DNA from: Desarmillaria ectypa
Lineage: Eukaryota > Basidiomycota > Agaricomycetes > Agaricales > Physalacriaceae
NCBI GenBank assembly: GCA_030407005.1
Contig: JAUDYN010000003.1
Coordinates: forward strand, 930,001-994,000
DNA: 64,000 nt
Direction of reading: 5' to 3'
A program made the translations under genes and the position numbers. Under the pieces are notes generated by a model that was given only the letters and a program-made list of their open reading frames with translations, ran no database searches and was not told the origin of the DNA. Of this stretch, positions 1 to 12,057 are shown one piece after another. Numbering within the stretch: position 1 is the stretch's first letter; each line of letters starts with the position of its first letter.

Positions 1-933
1 TCCCGCAACTCCAAAAAGGGACGAAGACGACATGCTGAATAGGACGGGCAGTAAATCCTCATCGTCGTACGACCGCTTGTCTGTAATCCTGTCGGACATG
101 GCGCGGTTCATTTTATGTCATCGCTTTGGCGGTATCTATCTTGACGCGGATACGATTTTCCTCCGCGACTGGGAAGAACTATGGGGATGGAAGGGCGCAT
201 TCGCCTACAGGTGGTCGCGGTTAGAAAAGTACAACACCGCGGTTCTCCATCTAAACAAAGGCTCAGCGCTGGGAACGTTCCTGTTTCGGACGGCACTGAA
301 AAACGATCTTGATTTCCATCCTATGACGGTGTCAAGATACACAAAGGAGGCGCATTTGGAAGGACTTCTATTGCGGCTTCCGGACGCACTATTTGATTCG
401 GCCTGGCTGAATACAGAATACTATCAGCGCGAGCGACCACCGCAACCCTATTTCACAGAGTAAGTGTAGGCTTCCGAGTCTCTGAAGAAGTATGCTGATA
501 TTCTACAGCTTCGGAGACTTTTTTGATACGCCATCCGTCAGCAATGCGGCGCCAGAGGCTCTTGGCTTTGATGGTTTCTTCAAGGGCGCGTTCTCGTACC
601 ACTTCCATAACTACTGGTTCGTATTGCAATTTCTGTGCTCGTCGTGTATTTGTAACTCGGTTGATTAGGTGGAAACCGTTTGACCCTGCCCGAAATTGGC
701 CAGATTTGGGACCAAGGTTTATTGCTGGTGAGCGGATAGCGAGGACAGTGCTTAAGCGGGAAACGGCTGTAAATCAGGAGGTGCTTGAAATGGATACAAC
801 GATGAAGTTTGATGAGGACAGGTTGTCTGATGACCAACGAGATTTGGACTGGGCAACTGTGCTGAAACGGACGTTTGAGTCGTACATACGAGGCGAACGA
901 CCGAACATGTATGGGGAATGGCTGGTGTGGTAG
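1..933 (+). CDS. Glycosyltransferase with DXD sugar-transfer domain, 5' end outside the window
   Basis: The frame is open from the first bases, so the N-terminus lies upstream. The visible part begins in the catalytic core: SYDRLSVILSDMARF is followed by GGIYLDADT, whose DAD is the DXD metal and nucleotide-sugar site of Gly_transf_sug (GT32-like) enzymes. Two introns are needed, 460-508 and 617-668. Joining them gives a continuous frame with FGDFFDTPS, the tail of exon 2 and WWKPFDPARNWPDLG, ending at a TAG at 931-933 after MYGEWLVW. Fungal relatives are usually Golgi type II membrane proteins that transfer a hexose, but the anchor and substrate cannot be seen here. A run of 13 G starts 12 bases after the stop. 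The family is confident and the exact substrate unknown. Confidence 0.8.
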
Positions 934-1064
934 AGAAGACTGATGGGGGGGGGGGGGCGATATAGATACCAGGACCTCTACGGGACGATATACCCTTATC
1001 TCACGATTATATTCTACATATATTTGTGTAATTTATTCTTCACGATCATGAATACATATTATTA

Positions 1065-2097
1065 TTACGATCTTACTGCTGCCTGTGCTGTATTGACCGC
1101 AGCCTTGAGCTGTGCGATGACGCCCTCAGGATCGGAAGCACCGAAAATGGCAGTCCCGGCGACGATGACGTTACTGCCTATATGCAAATCGAAAAGTTGG
1201 AAGCTGGGATAAAAATACGAGATACTGACCTGCATGTGCACAGACGCCGACTGTCGACGGCCCGACACCGCCATCGACCTCGATATCTTTCTCAGGGAAC
1301 CGAGCGCGAAGGTCAGCAACCTTGGGGACACAGCGGTCGAGGAATTTCTGTCCACCACGGCCTACAACCCAATTAGTTAAGAACAAGAACATCGTAGTCC
1401 ACGGGCGGCAAGCTAACCTGGGTAGACAGTCATTACGAGGAGCATGTCAGCCGCATTTGCAATCTCATCTGTAATGGCGGTAGATGGGGTATCCGGGGAG
1501 ATCGCAACGCCCGCTTTCATGCTGCGGCTACGGATGGATCTGATAAGCGAAAGGGGATCGGCTGGACTCGAGTTATGAATGTCCGTTAAGCAACCGCGGG
1601 ATTACGCACTCGTTGCCTCGAGGTGGAAACAATACAGTGCACCCCCAGCGTCCGCAATGTCGTCGACCCACTGATAACCTCAATACCAAGGTTGCAAAGA
1701 ATAGAAACGAGTTGTTTACCTTTTCTGGTTGTGCAACCATCATATGGCAGTCCATGAAGATTCCTGGGATACCCTTGGACACACACGAGAGAATCGGCGC
1801 GCCTATGCTGCAGCATTGAGGTCCGGACGCGGTATACAGCAGACACAGCAATTACCCATCGTGATATTTGGCACAAAATGGCTATGAAACACGTATGAGT
1901 GAAAATCTGGTTGATTCGAGACCTTACCCGTCCATGACGTCTGTGAATATTTTTAAGTAGAAAAATAAGGGTCAGCGTCGAGGATACGAACCCATGTGTA
2001 GCCATTCAGCGCCTCCCTTGATCATTCGCTTGCATTCTGCAGTGAGCTGGCCAAAGTCAGAGGCAAGGACGGAAGGTGAAATTATCGCGCGAGGCAT
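1065..2097 (-). CDS. RPE1: Ribulose-phosphate 3-epimerase
   Basis: This cytosolic pentose-phosphate enzyme interconverts ribulose 5-phosphate and xylulose 5-phosphate. The start at 2097 gives MPRAIISPSVLASDFGQL, the conserved SPS-L--DF beginning. About seven short introns split the roughly 226-residue product, the usual family length. After splicing the hallmark segments are in order: HMDVMDGHFVPNIT (metal ligands and catalytic Asp), DCHMMVAQPEK, GGQKF, DIEVDGGV with the second catalytic Asp, and VIVAGTAIFGA. One local oddity is TVYPGRGGQ where many homologues have TVEPGFGGQ. The catalytic residues are intact. The 3' end faces the upstream glycosyltransferase gene. Confidence 0.9.
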
Positions 2098-2198
2098 GTG
2101 GTGGTGGTGGTAGTAATAATAATAGATGAAGGGTCAGGCAACTGATGGGGATTAGTTCCCGTGTGGGGCTGTGCTATGACGAAACCCTGGTCTCCATG

Positions 2199-2205
2199 TA
2201 TAAAG
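2199..2205 (+). promoter_or_regulatory. TATA box of the first repeat wall-protein gene
   Basis: TATAAAG lies 42 bp upstream of the ATG at 2247. It is placed where it could direct initiation only a few bases before the start codon. It is a motif match only. Confidence 0.4.
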
Positions 2206-2246
2206 TCTCCAGTTTTTTTTTGCGACACGATGCATAACGACCCGTC

Positions 2247-3241
2247 ATGCTCCACTTTTTCGTCTTCTCTTTGTTTGCTTCTGTATATGCTGCCCCAGAG
2301 CTCCAAGAACGGCAGAGTAAGTTCCCCCCCCCTGCTGAATCCGTGCTTCCAATAATAATCAAATTCAATTCCCCAGTTGGCAGCGCTATCGATTCCCTAA
2401 CCTCTGCAGGTTATTGCCTTTTCTTATGCGCAGTAGAGTTTAAAGTAAACAAAAACTCAATTATTAGCTGCGTCAGTGTTTAGCGATGCAACTGCGGGTG
2501 CCGCAAGCGTTGCGACGGAAGTAACATGTCAGTGCATGTTTTTTTTAATGCTGTTTTGAATTTTCTGAGTCATGTTTCGCATGTAGCTGTGGCTGGGTCT
2601 TTGTATACCGTCGTTACCAGTGCAGGCGGAGAGGGTATCACTCTTGCAGAGTCTGGAGCAGGCAAACTAACATCTTTTGCTGGTTCTCAATATACCGTCC
2701 TTGCCTCGGAGGCTGGCTCTGTGTTTACAGAGGTTACCTGTTCGTGAATCTCGCGGGTTTTCCAAGATTACGTGCTCATGGCTTCCATTTAGCTGCTGCT
2801 GGATCGGCATACACTGTCGTTACCAGTAAGGGAGGAGAAGCAATCACTCTTGCGCAATCCGGTGCAGGCGTGGTCACCTCGTTTGCCGGCTCGGAGTATA
2901 CCGTTATTACCTCAGCATTAGGTTCTGTGTTCACACAAGTCACCAGTTAGTATTTCATACATACCTTTGATTCAATGTTTTCACGACGTTTATTAGGTGT
3001 CGGTGGATCGGCGTATACTGTTGTGACGAGCAGGGGCGGTCAAGCTATCACCCTTGCGACTTCTGGAGCTGGACGTGTTACCTCGTTTGCAGGGGCCGAA
3101 TACACTATCATTACATCGGCGGCTTCTGCTGCAACGTCGAATAATGCAGCTGTCGGAATTTTCAGTTTGAATGCGCCGCTATTCGCGGGTCTGCTTGCTG
3201 TCGCAGGCGGTACACTTGTCGGTGCAGTGCTTACCATATGA
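2247..3241 (+). CDS. Secreted GPI-type wall protein with three exon-encoded repeats
   Basis: No named family is recognised. Five exons are inferred: 2247-2316, 2468-2527, 2587-2739, 2793-2945 and 2997-3241, which sum to 226 codons plus stop. Exon 1 encodes a signal peptide (MLHFFVFSLFASVYA) followed by a KEX2-like ERQ region. Exons 3, 4 and the first part of 5 each encode one copy of a repeat with the pattern GSxYTVVTSxGGxxITLAxS then GAGxxTSFAGxxYT. The C-terminus is Ser/Asn/Ala-rich followed by a hydrophobic stretch (LFAGLLAVAGGTLVGAV) that ends the protein, as in GPI attachment signals. All introns are phase 1, so repeat exons can be duplicated without breaking frame. It is probably cell-surface. 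The paralogue follows at 3514. Confidence 0.75.
2587..3120 (+). repeat. Three tandem protein-repeat exons, phase 1-1
   Basis: Exons 2587-2739 and 2793-2945 are each exactly 153 bp and encode 51-residue units. A third copy starts exon 5 at 2997. The copies share YTVVTS, GG-ITLA-SGAG and TSFAG--YT. Each is bounded by phase-1 introns. Confidence 0.75.
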
Positions 3242-3513
3242 TCATGATGTCATTTCGTATTTATTGAGGGTTCAATCTATTTTAATTCCCTATTGCGTCA
3301 GTTGTGTTCCAATGAATTTTTCGGTCGTCATGTCGCTGCGCGATCTTCCCATGCCAGTCCAGTCACAGCATCTTTTTGGCAATTGCAGAACCAAGTTTCA
3401 CCCTAGAAGTGACCTCGACACGCCGAATGCTATATATATGATCCAAGTTCGTCATAAATGCTCCAATTTGCCTTTCTTTCTCCTTCTTCGTCTTCGTTCT
3501 TTCTTACCCCGCC

Positions 3514-4262
3514 ATGTTGTTTTCTCTTCCTTGCGTGTTCCTTCTCTCTGCCTCTGCCTATGCCGCAAACTTGAGACGTCAAGGTCAGTCCTTTCGTGCG
3601 TTCTTCGGAGCATGCAACTGAAATGTCACAGATGCTACAGACGCAGCCACTGTCGCAACCGACACTGTCCTCGGGACAGACACTGCTGTTACTGGCACTG
3701 ATACCGTTGTCGCTAGCACCGACACCTTGGCGGGTACAGGCACACTCGCCACCGCTGCCTCAGAAATCACCTCCGCTGCAGGCTCACTGGCCTCTGCCGG
3801 AGCAACCGATGGTAAGCTCCATCGTTGTAGATGAAGAAGGCCACTGACAAAGTTTATTTAGTTTCTGGTCTGATTTCAGCGGCAACAGCATACACGTCTA
3901 ACCTGAGCGGATTGTCGTCCGCCGCTGCCAGCGCACTCTCGGGGGCTGGCATCAGCAATACTGCGTCGGCAGTATCCGCAGCTTCATCGGTTTTGAGTCA
4001 GGCTACAGGTTCATGTGAGTAACTTGTGTTCAAATTTGCCAACCACGCTAATGCCTTGTTCCCTTTAGCATTATCACACAGCTCAGCTAGCTCAGTTCGG
4101 TCAAGCTCCGCTGCTGCTTCTGGTTCCTCTACTGCTGCGTCAGCTTCGTCGTCTGCATTCAATGCGGCTATTGCTGGCCATTCTTTGTCTTCCTCAGTAC
4201 TCGTGGGCCTCACAACTGTCACAGCAGGTCTTCTCACGGGTGCTTGGGCCACGTTCTTGTAG
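3514..4262 (+). CDS. Secreted Ser/Thr/Ala-rich GPI-type protein, relative of the preceding gene
   Basis: Four exons are inferred: 3514-3583, 3632-3811, 3862-4014 and 4069-4262, giving 198 codons plus stop. Exon 1 encodes a signal peptide (MLFSLPCVFLLSASAYA) and then NLRRQ. It is 70 bp long and ends in phase 1, exactly like exon 1 of the gene upstream. Exon 2 is rich in Thr-Asp-Thr and Ala, exon 3 (153 bp) in Ser/Ala, and exon 4 in Ser/Ala with a hydrophobic end (VLVGLLTV-like, closing in GAWATFL) that resembles a GPI signal. There are no Cys-rich or enzymatic motifs. The shared exon layout suggests descent from a common ancestor, although the mature sequences differ. A structural or coating role at the wall is an inference. 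Confidence 0.7.
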
Positions 4263-4501
4263 ATATTAAAAGGTTTCTACGGACTCTTCATAGCTATAAT
4301 GGACCCTCCTCCCTGAGATGACACAAGTGTTTTCTGGACTTTCAGTACATATACAATGGGTATACACACCAATGTAGAACCTGCACCCTTAAAATATTTG
4401 AATTTTGTAGCCAGAACTGCCTAAAAGTTGTGCCAGTCAATGAGGTATTGACTAATTCAAATGTATTTCACATGCAATATGCAATATTGTGTTGTATGAA
4501 T

Positions 4502-5107
4502 CTACTCTTCGGACATGTCCTTGTTGACCTAGAGAACAAAATTGAATCCAAACACTCGGCAAAAAAAGCGATGACTTACTGCAGCATTGAAGAACAGAGT
4601 GTTGGGTCCCCAGGGATAAGGCCTAACGCGGCGGTTCAAGTACTCGTAGGCAGGGGGTTCGGGCAGTTTGCCATCATTCTCGTGCCTAAGGTGCTCCAAG
4701 TGCTCCTCATGAGCAACCTCAAGCTTGTATACCCAAGCACCGCATACAGCGACTACATGTCCATTAGTAAAAGACGAAAAGACAAAGTAGGATGTACGAA
4801 CTGGCAGGGAGACAGACGTAGTAGCTGTGGACCTTGAGCACACGTAAAGATCACAGAACAAGCCAATCATACCTGATCTTTCTCCAGAGCTCACCGGTTT
4901 CTACCAGAGAACAATAAGACAAAAAAAAAGTGGACAGACAACATGGTACGCACGAGCACCGTGGTGTTCAACGGCCTGCAGCTCGGCAAGGAAAGGGCTC
5001 TTGCCGTTAGGAGTAAGCTCAGAGGTATATTCCTCAATAGCAGTAGAATATCCGCGGTAGCGGGGGCGCAAGACGGCACGGAAAGCGTTACGGGCGAGAA
5101 AAGACAT
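4502..5107 (-). CDS. COX13: Cytochrome c oxidase subunit 6A (COX13)
   Basis: Nuclear-encoded single-span subunit of mitochondrial complex IV. Five exons are inferred: 5107-4954, 4900-4873, 4824-4802, 4752-4580 and 4528-4502, totalling 134 codons plus stop. The start at 5107 (MSFLARNAFRAVLRPRYR) gives an Arg-rich targeting peptide. An in-frame ATG at 5119 is a less likely alternative. Family signatures follow: ELWRKISYYVCLPA, the membrane segment, HEEHLEHLRHENDG, and PAYEYLNRRVRPYPWG before NTLFFN. The third exon is only 23 nt, and the last, 27 nt, supplies VNKDMSEE. Reading through the last intron would give a false C-terminus. The gene is divergent from RPN2, with 142 bp between start codons. 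Confidence 0.9.
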
Positions 5108-5249
5108 GACAGACGGCAATAACAGCGCTCAGGAATATCCCGGAATAGCACCTCTATTTACACCTATTTGGATCCGGAGCTGTCTGGATTTTGCTGGACA
5201 CGGACGCGTCACCTTTTCGCCTTCACTCCTGCTTCACTTGCGTTTTCTC

Positions 5250-8200
5250 ATGGTGGTCCGCTCTCAATCGTCTGCTGCTGGCGTTCTTGCCTTGCTCTCA
5301 GAGCCGGATGTTGTCTTCAAGCAACATGCTCTCAAGGCACTCAATCCTTTGGTTCCCCGTTTTTGGGCTGAAATTTCCGAGCACATTGCGCTGATGTTTG
5401 TATTCTGTTATTCCTTGTCTTGCTGTATTCTCATTTGTTGTATAGTGAGTCTTTATACGAGAGCGATGACATTCCTAAAGATGCACGCGCCTCCGCCGCC
5501 CTTCTTGCCAGCAAAGTATATTACTTCCTCGGAGAATATGACGAATCCCTCTCGTTTGCACTCGGTGCTGGAAACAACGCGTTCGAAAGTGAGGCTCGTG
5601 CGCCAGGCTCTGAAGAATATGTCGAGACGGTTGTTTGTGAGTGCGCCATTCGACTCTTCAAATGTTGTCTAATCGTTTCTTTAGCAAAAGCCATTGACCG
5701 TTATATACAGCTACGCACCACCGAACAGAGCAATAGCAAAGCCGAGAAGATTGATCCCCGGCTACAGGATATCATCGAAGGCATATTCAGTCGTTGTATC
5801 GAGGACGGAGAATTCAAGCAGGTGGGTTTGAACCCGACACTTTTGATGCATCTACTTTATGATTTCAACAGGTTATCGGCATTGCCCTCGAATCGCGTCG
5901 CCTTGACGTCGTCGAGCACATATACAAGCATACAAACGATGTCTCCTTGTTGTCATATGCGATGGAGGCAGCCTTGGATACCGGATTTTCGCTTTCGTAC
6001 CGGGACCAAGTCTTGCGGTTCCTCTTCCCTCTATTCCCCCAATCTTCCACCGACGGATCTCATGTACACACCTTGACACGCCTTCTTATCACTCTTGGTG
6101 ACTCTGGTCTGACCATACCGCTTTTCAAGTCAATGGTGCCGTCGAACAAACTCCTGGCGTACCAGTTGGCTTTTGACTTGGTGGAAGGAGGCGCGCGCGA
6201 CTATCTGGAAAGCATAAGGAATGACCTTCCCGAGGGCCAATCTGTACGTCCCCAAATCCATCTCGGGAACCTGACAGCTAATGACCGGTACAGGAATCAA
6301 AAGAGATTTATGATAAGATACGAAGTATACTAACAGGCCAAGAATCCGTCAAGATATATCTCGAATTCTTGAAGCGAAACAACAAAGTGGATTTGCTGAT
6401 ATTGAAGAACACCAAAGACGTCCTGGAGTCACGGTCTTCGATATACCATACTGCCCTCACCTTGCAGAACGCATTCATGCACGCCGGTACGACATCAGAT
6501 CTTTTCCTGCGGGAAAACTTGGAGTGGCTAGGGTTGGCATCAAACTGGTCCAAATTTTCCGCGACAGCAGGCCTTGGTGTCATCCACAAAGGTTACTTTG
6601 AACAGGGCAAGACGATCCTTGGTCCATACCTACCTCAAGGTGGAGGTGAGAGCACCATGCAAGGAGCTGCGTACTCTGAAGGTGGTGCACTGTATGCTTT
6701 GGGTCTGATCAGTGCCGGATGTGGAAGCTCAGTCACCGATTACCTCCGCGAGACTCTGCGCTCCGCTCAGGGTGAAGTTGTGCAACATGGTGCTGCACTC
6801 GGTCTTGGCATCGCGGCAATGGGATCCAAAAATGCGGAGACTTTCGAAGACATCAAGTCTGTCTTGTTTATGGATTCAGCGGTTGCTGGAGAGGCTTCGG
6901 GATACGCAATGGGTTTGATCATGTTGGGCACGGCAGCCGTGGACCCGGTCTCTGAAATGCTCACATACGCCCGGGAAACGCACCATGAGAAGATTATTCG
7001 TGGCCTAGCAATCGGCGTCGCCTTTGTCTATTATGGTCGTCAGGAAGAAGCTGATAGTACAATCAAGTTGCTTCTGGCGGAAAAGGTGAGCCCCATTTTC
7101 ACCTGCATTAACCCGTCCTTACTGTCTTGTAGGACCCCATCCTTCGCTATGGAGGAGTATACACTTTGGCCCTTGCCTACGCCGGAACAGCGAATAACGA
7201 CGCGGTTCGCCGTCTACTTCACATCGCTGTATCCGATGTCTCCGACGATGTTCGAAGAGCGGCTGTAACATCCCTCGCCTTCCTATTATTCAAAAACCCC
7301 AGCCAGGTGCCTCGAATCGTGCAACTGTTGAGCGAAAGCTACAACCCACATGTTCGATGTGGTGCTACTCTCGCTTTGGGGATTGCTTGTGCGGGAACCG
7401 GACTTCAAGTCAGTATTTCATTTGACCTGACTGAATGCACGTTGACTTACAACTACTAGGACGCTGTCGAGATTTTGGAACCCATGACACGAGATAGTGT
7501 AGATTTTGTTCGACAAGGCGCGTTTATCGCTCTGGGTATGATCCTTGTAGAACAATCGGATGCATCGTCGCCGTCTCTTGCGTCCACCCGTTCGCTGTAC
7601 ACTAAAGTGGTTTCCGACAAGCATGAGGACCCTGTCGCGCGATTTGGTGCTGCTATTGGGCAGGGACTCATCGACGCCGGTGGCAGGAACGTTACTATCA
7701 GTCTACTGAGTCGTGCAGGAAGCCGGAACACGAATGCAATCGTTGGCATGGTCATGTTCTGTCAGTTCTGGTATTGGTATCCGTTAGCTCATTGCGCTTG
7801 CTTGGCCTTTGAACCTACCGGCATTATTGGTCTCAACGCGGATCTTAAGGTGCGCTACTGTCCGTTTTTTTTTCTGGACCCCACCAACATCTTTCCAAGG
7901 TGCCGAAATTCGAGTTTGTGTCGAATGCCCGCCCAAGCCTGTTCGCTTATCCCGCAGCGGCGAAACCTCCCAAGAGGGAGGCAGCCGCTAAAGTTGCAAC
8001 GGCGGTGCTGTCCACGACCGCAAAAGTGAAGGCACGAGAAAAGAAGAAAGCCGCTGCTGAGGGTGATGCGATGGAGACCGTAGGTCCTGTTCTCAAGACA
8101 TTTCATACCAGAGACTGATGTCCCTATAGGATGAGACGAAGAAGGAAGGAAACGGAGATGTTGAAATGAAAGCAGAGGACTCGCCTGCCGAAGGCGGCGA

Positions 8201-8766
8201 TATCTCTCCTATAAATGGTTCAATGTCCAATCTTGCAGACGACAGCAAGGCTTCAGCACAACCTACTATCACACCCACATCCACGACCTCCCCCACTCTG
8301 AAATCGCGAAAATCGGAGCCATCTTCTGAGATGCTGCCCAATTTCTCACGTGTCACCCCCGCACAGCTTTCATACATAACTTTTCCAAGCGACGGGCGAT
8401 ACCAGCCGGTGAGAGCTGTTTCTTCCAAGACGATCAAGGCTGGCAAGGGAAGCAAAGTATCGAGCTCTGGCTTCAGTTCGTATTCAGGAGGTGGAGGGAT
8501 CCTTATGCTAGCAGATCTGCGGCCTGATGAGGAGGGCGAGTTCATTGACCTTGAACCGCCCGTGGAAGCTGCTCCTGCTGAAGCGGTTCCAGCAGTGGGT
8601 AATGGTAACGCGGTTGGCGCGGTACCCACAGGTCGTCATATTGCACTAGATGAGAGTGCTCCAGAAGCAGATCCACCAGAATCGTTCGAGGTGAGTTTGC
8701 TTTGTGATCGCCTGTTATCGATTTCTGATCATCTCCTTGCAGTATCCCTTTGACCATGATACGTGA
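5250..8766 (+). CDS. RPN2: 26S proteasome regulatory subunit RPN2 (PSMD1)
   Basis: Large non-ATPase scaffold of the 19S base that docks Rpn1, Rpn10 and Rpn13. The start at 5250 gives [19 protein letters not shown], then [29 protein letters not shown] and [12 protein letters not shown], all typical of the RPN2 N-terminal rod. The centre carries the proteasome/cyclosome (PC) repeats, for example [44 protein letters not shown] and [16 protein letters not shown]. The C-terminal part has a Lys/Ala/Glu-rich low-complexity segment, then [19 protein letters not shown], and the last exon, 24 bp, encodes YPFDHDT. About eight introns are present and the product is roughly 1,000 residues, the normal length. 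No defect was seen. Confidence 0.92.
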
Positions 8767-8854
8767 GATTGTATTGATCGTAGAAGACAGTATTTTTAAT
8801 CCTCCCGCGCTGTAATGAGCTCCGTAAATTATGTCAGCAGTGGTTCTTTCAACC

Positions 8855-9980
8855 ATGTCGCAATCTCCCATCCATGTCATCGTTCTCGACGATTATCAGA
8901 AGATTGCTTTGAAAAGTGCCGATTGGTCAAGTCTAAAGCAAAGAGGAGTAGTTATCGATGTATTTGTCGATGCCATATCGAACGAGGAGGAGCTGGTGAC
9001 ACGCCTGCAGCCGTACGATGTAATTTGTGCGATGCGGGAGAGAACCAAGTTTCCCAAAACTGTCATAGAGAGACTTCCAAATTTGAAGTAGGTGCTAAGC
9101 AGATATCAGGTTACCATAGCGCTGACGAGTTGAATCTGACAGATTCATAAGCACCACTGGGATGCGGAACAGAAGCCTCGATACTGAGTTTGCAAAGTCG
9201 AAAGGCATTCTGGTATCAGGGACACAATCGGCCGGAAACTCGACCGTAGAACATATCTGGGCACTCATCCTGGCAGTTGCTCGATATATAGTCGTTGAAG
9301 ATCACAATGTCAAGAGCAAGAATCTGCAGTGGCAGACGGTGGTCCCGTTCAGCCTGGCAGGCAGAACTCTGGGTCTTGTTGGTGTCGGAAAACTCGGTGC
9401 TGAAACTGCTCGGGTACGGTACAATACTGGCCAAAGTACGGTAATATTGACCAAAATGCATAGATTGCAAAGGCCTTCAAAATGAGAGTTCTAGGTTGGT
9501 CTCCGAATTTAACAGAGGAGCGAGCGAAAGAGGCCGGGGTGGAGTATGCTAGTTCGAAGGAAGTGTTGTTCAAGGAAAGTGACATTGTTTCCGTGCATAT
9601 GGTTCTGGCGCCGAGTACTCGAGGCATGATTGGACCTGCCGAACTTGCGGTAATGAAGCCTACATCGTTTCTTATTAATACATCGCGGGGGCCACTTGTG
9701 CAGGAAGAGGCATTAGTCGATACGCTCAGAAATAACAGGATAGTGGGCGCAGGGCTGGATGTGTACGATATCGAACCGCTGCCTCTGGACCATCCACTCC
9801 GAATGTTGAAAAACGTAACTCTGAGCCCACACAATGGGTATGTCAATGACATTAATTACGAGGTCAGTTCGAGTAATTGTTCTATGTACGTGTATTGAAG
9901 AAAGGGCATAGACGTTCTGGACACAAACGGTGGAAAACATTGAAAACTTTTTGGATGGAAGCCCTACACGGCAGCTGTAA
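8855..9980 (+). CDS. D-isomer specific 2-hydroxyacid dehydrogenase
   Basis: NAD(P)-dependent oxidoreductase of the D-2-hydroxyacid family. The substrate is uncertain, with phosphoglycerate-, glyoxylate- and 2-keto-acid-reducing members all possible. Four exons are joined by introns near 9089, 9415 and 9865. The N-terminal catalytic part has FISTTGMRNRSLD and SAGNSTVEHIWAL. The Rossmann motif is GLVGVGKLG. The catalytic Arg lies in INTSRGPLVQEEAL, the Glu in GLDVYDIEPLP and the His in LSPHNGY, so the Arg-Glu-His set is complete. The ATG at 8855 (MSQSPIHVIVLDDYQ) is preferred to the in-frame one at 8831 because homologues start close to the first beta strand. The C-terminus is NFLDGSPTRQL. Confidence 0.88.
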
Positions 9981-10173
9981 AATTAGAATACAATAACAGG
10001 CCTTGCAACGACAATTATTGTGGAACGAGAAAGAACAGAAGAGAAAAAATAAAAGCAATTGAAACGAGCGTGACTGGTCACGCGCGCCGAGTCACTCAAA
10101 GACCGCTTTCGAGGCTTGCATTTGCACCTTCTCCACCTTTATCTTTTGCCACTTTTTTCTTCTACTCACAGTC

Positions 10174-12057
10174 ATGGATAGCACCGAATCCCGTACGATG
10201 AAGGCTCGTCGAGATGGTCAGTTTCTTCCTCTTTTCCCAGAAAAATTCTTTTCTTCTGACGCGCTTCCCTCGTCGCAGCCTACAAGGCAAAAGGTGCCCT
10301 TAAACAGGACGATCTTAGACGTCGTCGTGAAGAGCAGCAGGTCGAGATCCGGCGACAGAAACGAGAGGAAAATATCTCCAAGCGAAGGAATTTTGTGCCT
10401 TCGACAGGCGCAGACTCAGATGAGGAAGTCTCCACTGGCACTTGGGATCCTGAAGTACGTGCTGCTATCACCTGCTTGGAAACTCGTCTTTTCGCTTATA
10501 TCTACCATGAATAGACCGCCGATGACCTTATGTCTGCTGTCTTCTCCAACGATCCCGAAAAGCAATTGGACGCGACGACCAGGTTCCGCAAACTTCTCTC
10601 CAAAGAGAAAAATCCTCCCATCGAACGCGTCATTGAATGCGGCGTCGTTCCCCGGTTCGTTGAGTTTTTGCGTACCGGATCATCGATGCTTCAAGTATGT
10701 CTACTGCTCTCTTCTTGTCGTCTCCTAACGCTCATCTTGCATTCATATCTGCAGTTCGAAGCCGCTTGGGCCTTGACCAACATCGCCTCGGGAACTGCGG
10801 AGCATACTCAAGTCGTTATTGGTGCCCAAGCTGTTCCCGAGTTTATCAATCTGTTGTCATCACCAGTTCATGATGTACGCGAGCAAGCCGTGTGGGCCCT
10901 TGGCAACATTGCTGGTGACAGTCCTCAATGCCGAGACTACGTTCTTCAGGCAGGAGCTTTGAGGCCCTTGTTGGCCTTGTTGAGTGAGCAGCACAAGCTC
11001 AGCATGCTCCGCAATGCTACTTGGACCTTGAGCAACTTCTGCCGAGGCAAGTCCCCCCAGCCTGATTGGGAATTGGTATGCCAACTACTCGTCTTGACTG
11101 AATTTTTCTAACCTTTTTGTTAGATTTCTCCTGCCTTGACGATTTTGACGAAGCTCATCTATTCACTGGATGATGAAATTCTCATTGACGCGTGCTGGGC
11201 AATCTCGTACTTATCCGATGGGTCCAACGATAAAATTCAGGCCGTTATCGAGTCTGGAGTTTGCAGGCGCCTCGTCGATCTGCTCATGCACGGCTCTACT
11301 TCCGTTCAGACTCCTGCTCTCCGTTCGGTTGGAAACATAGTCACTGGTGATGATCTCCAGACTCAGGTTGTCATCGCTTCGGGAGCTCTCCCCGCTCTTT
11401 TGTCCCTCCTCTCGTCGCCCAAGGACGGCATCCGAAAGGAAGCCTGCTGGACAATCTCAAACATCACCGCAGGCTCTCCTCCTCAGATCCAGAGTGTTAT
11501 CGATGCCAACATCATCCCACCGCTCATCAACATCCTCCAGAATGCGGACTTCAAGACGCGCAAGGAGGCTTGCTGGGCAATTTCCAATGCGACATCTGGG
11601 GGCCTACAGGAACCGGTGCAGATCCGATATCTCGTCTCGCAGGGATGCATCAAGCCCCTTTGTGACTTACTCACGATGATGGACAACAAGATCATCCAGG
11701 TCGCGCTCGATGGACTGGATAACATCTTGAAGATTGGCGAGATGGACAAGAATGCGGCTGGACCTGGAGCAGTGAATCAATATGCTGTATATGTTGAAGA
11801 GGCAGGTGGAATGATCACGATTCATAACCTCCAACAGCACGACAACTTGGAGATTTACAAGAAGGCGTTCAACATGATGGACAAGTACTTCCCAGATGAG
11901 GAAGAGGACGCATCCATCGCTCCTACCAATGTGGACCAAACTGGCGCTTTTGCTGTGAGTACTATTTTGTTTTCCACACTACATGTAGCTAACTTGTTTC
12001 TAGTTCCACTCAGATGTTGCAGCGCCCCAAGGTGGATTCAGCTTTGGGCAGCAGTAA
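10174..12057 (+). CDS. SRP1: Importin subunit alpha (karyopherin alpha)
   Basis: Nuclear import adaptor that binds classical NLS cargo and importin beta. The N-terminal IBB domain is visible after the first intron as [20 protein letters not shown] and SKRRNF. It is followed by about ten armadillo repeats with the expected Trp/Asn ladder, for example [66 protein letters not shown] and [14 protein letters not shown]. The C-terminal tail has an acidic stretch (DEEEDAS), and the last exon ends GGFSFGQQ. The length is about 535 residues, standard for the family. The 3' end converges on the CSL gene with 285 bp between stops. Confidence 0.95.
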
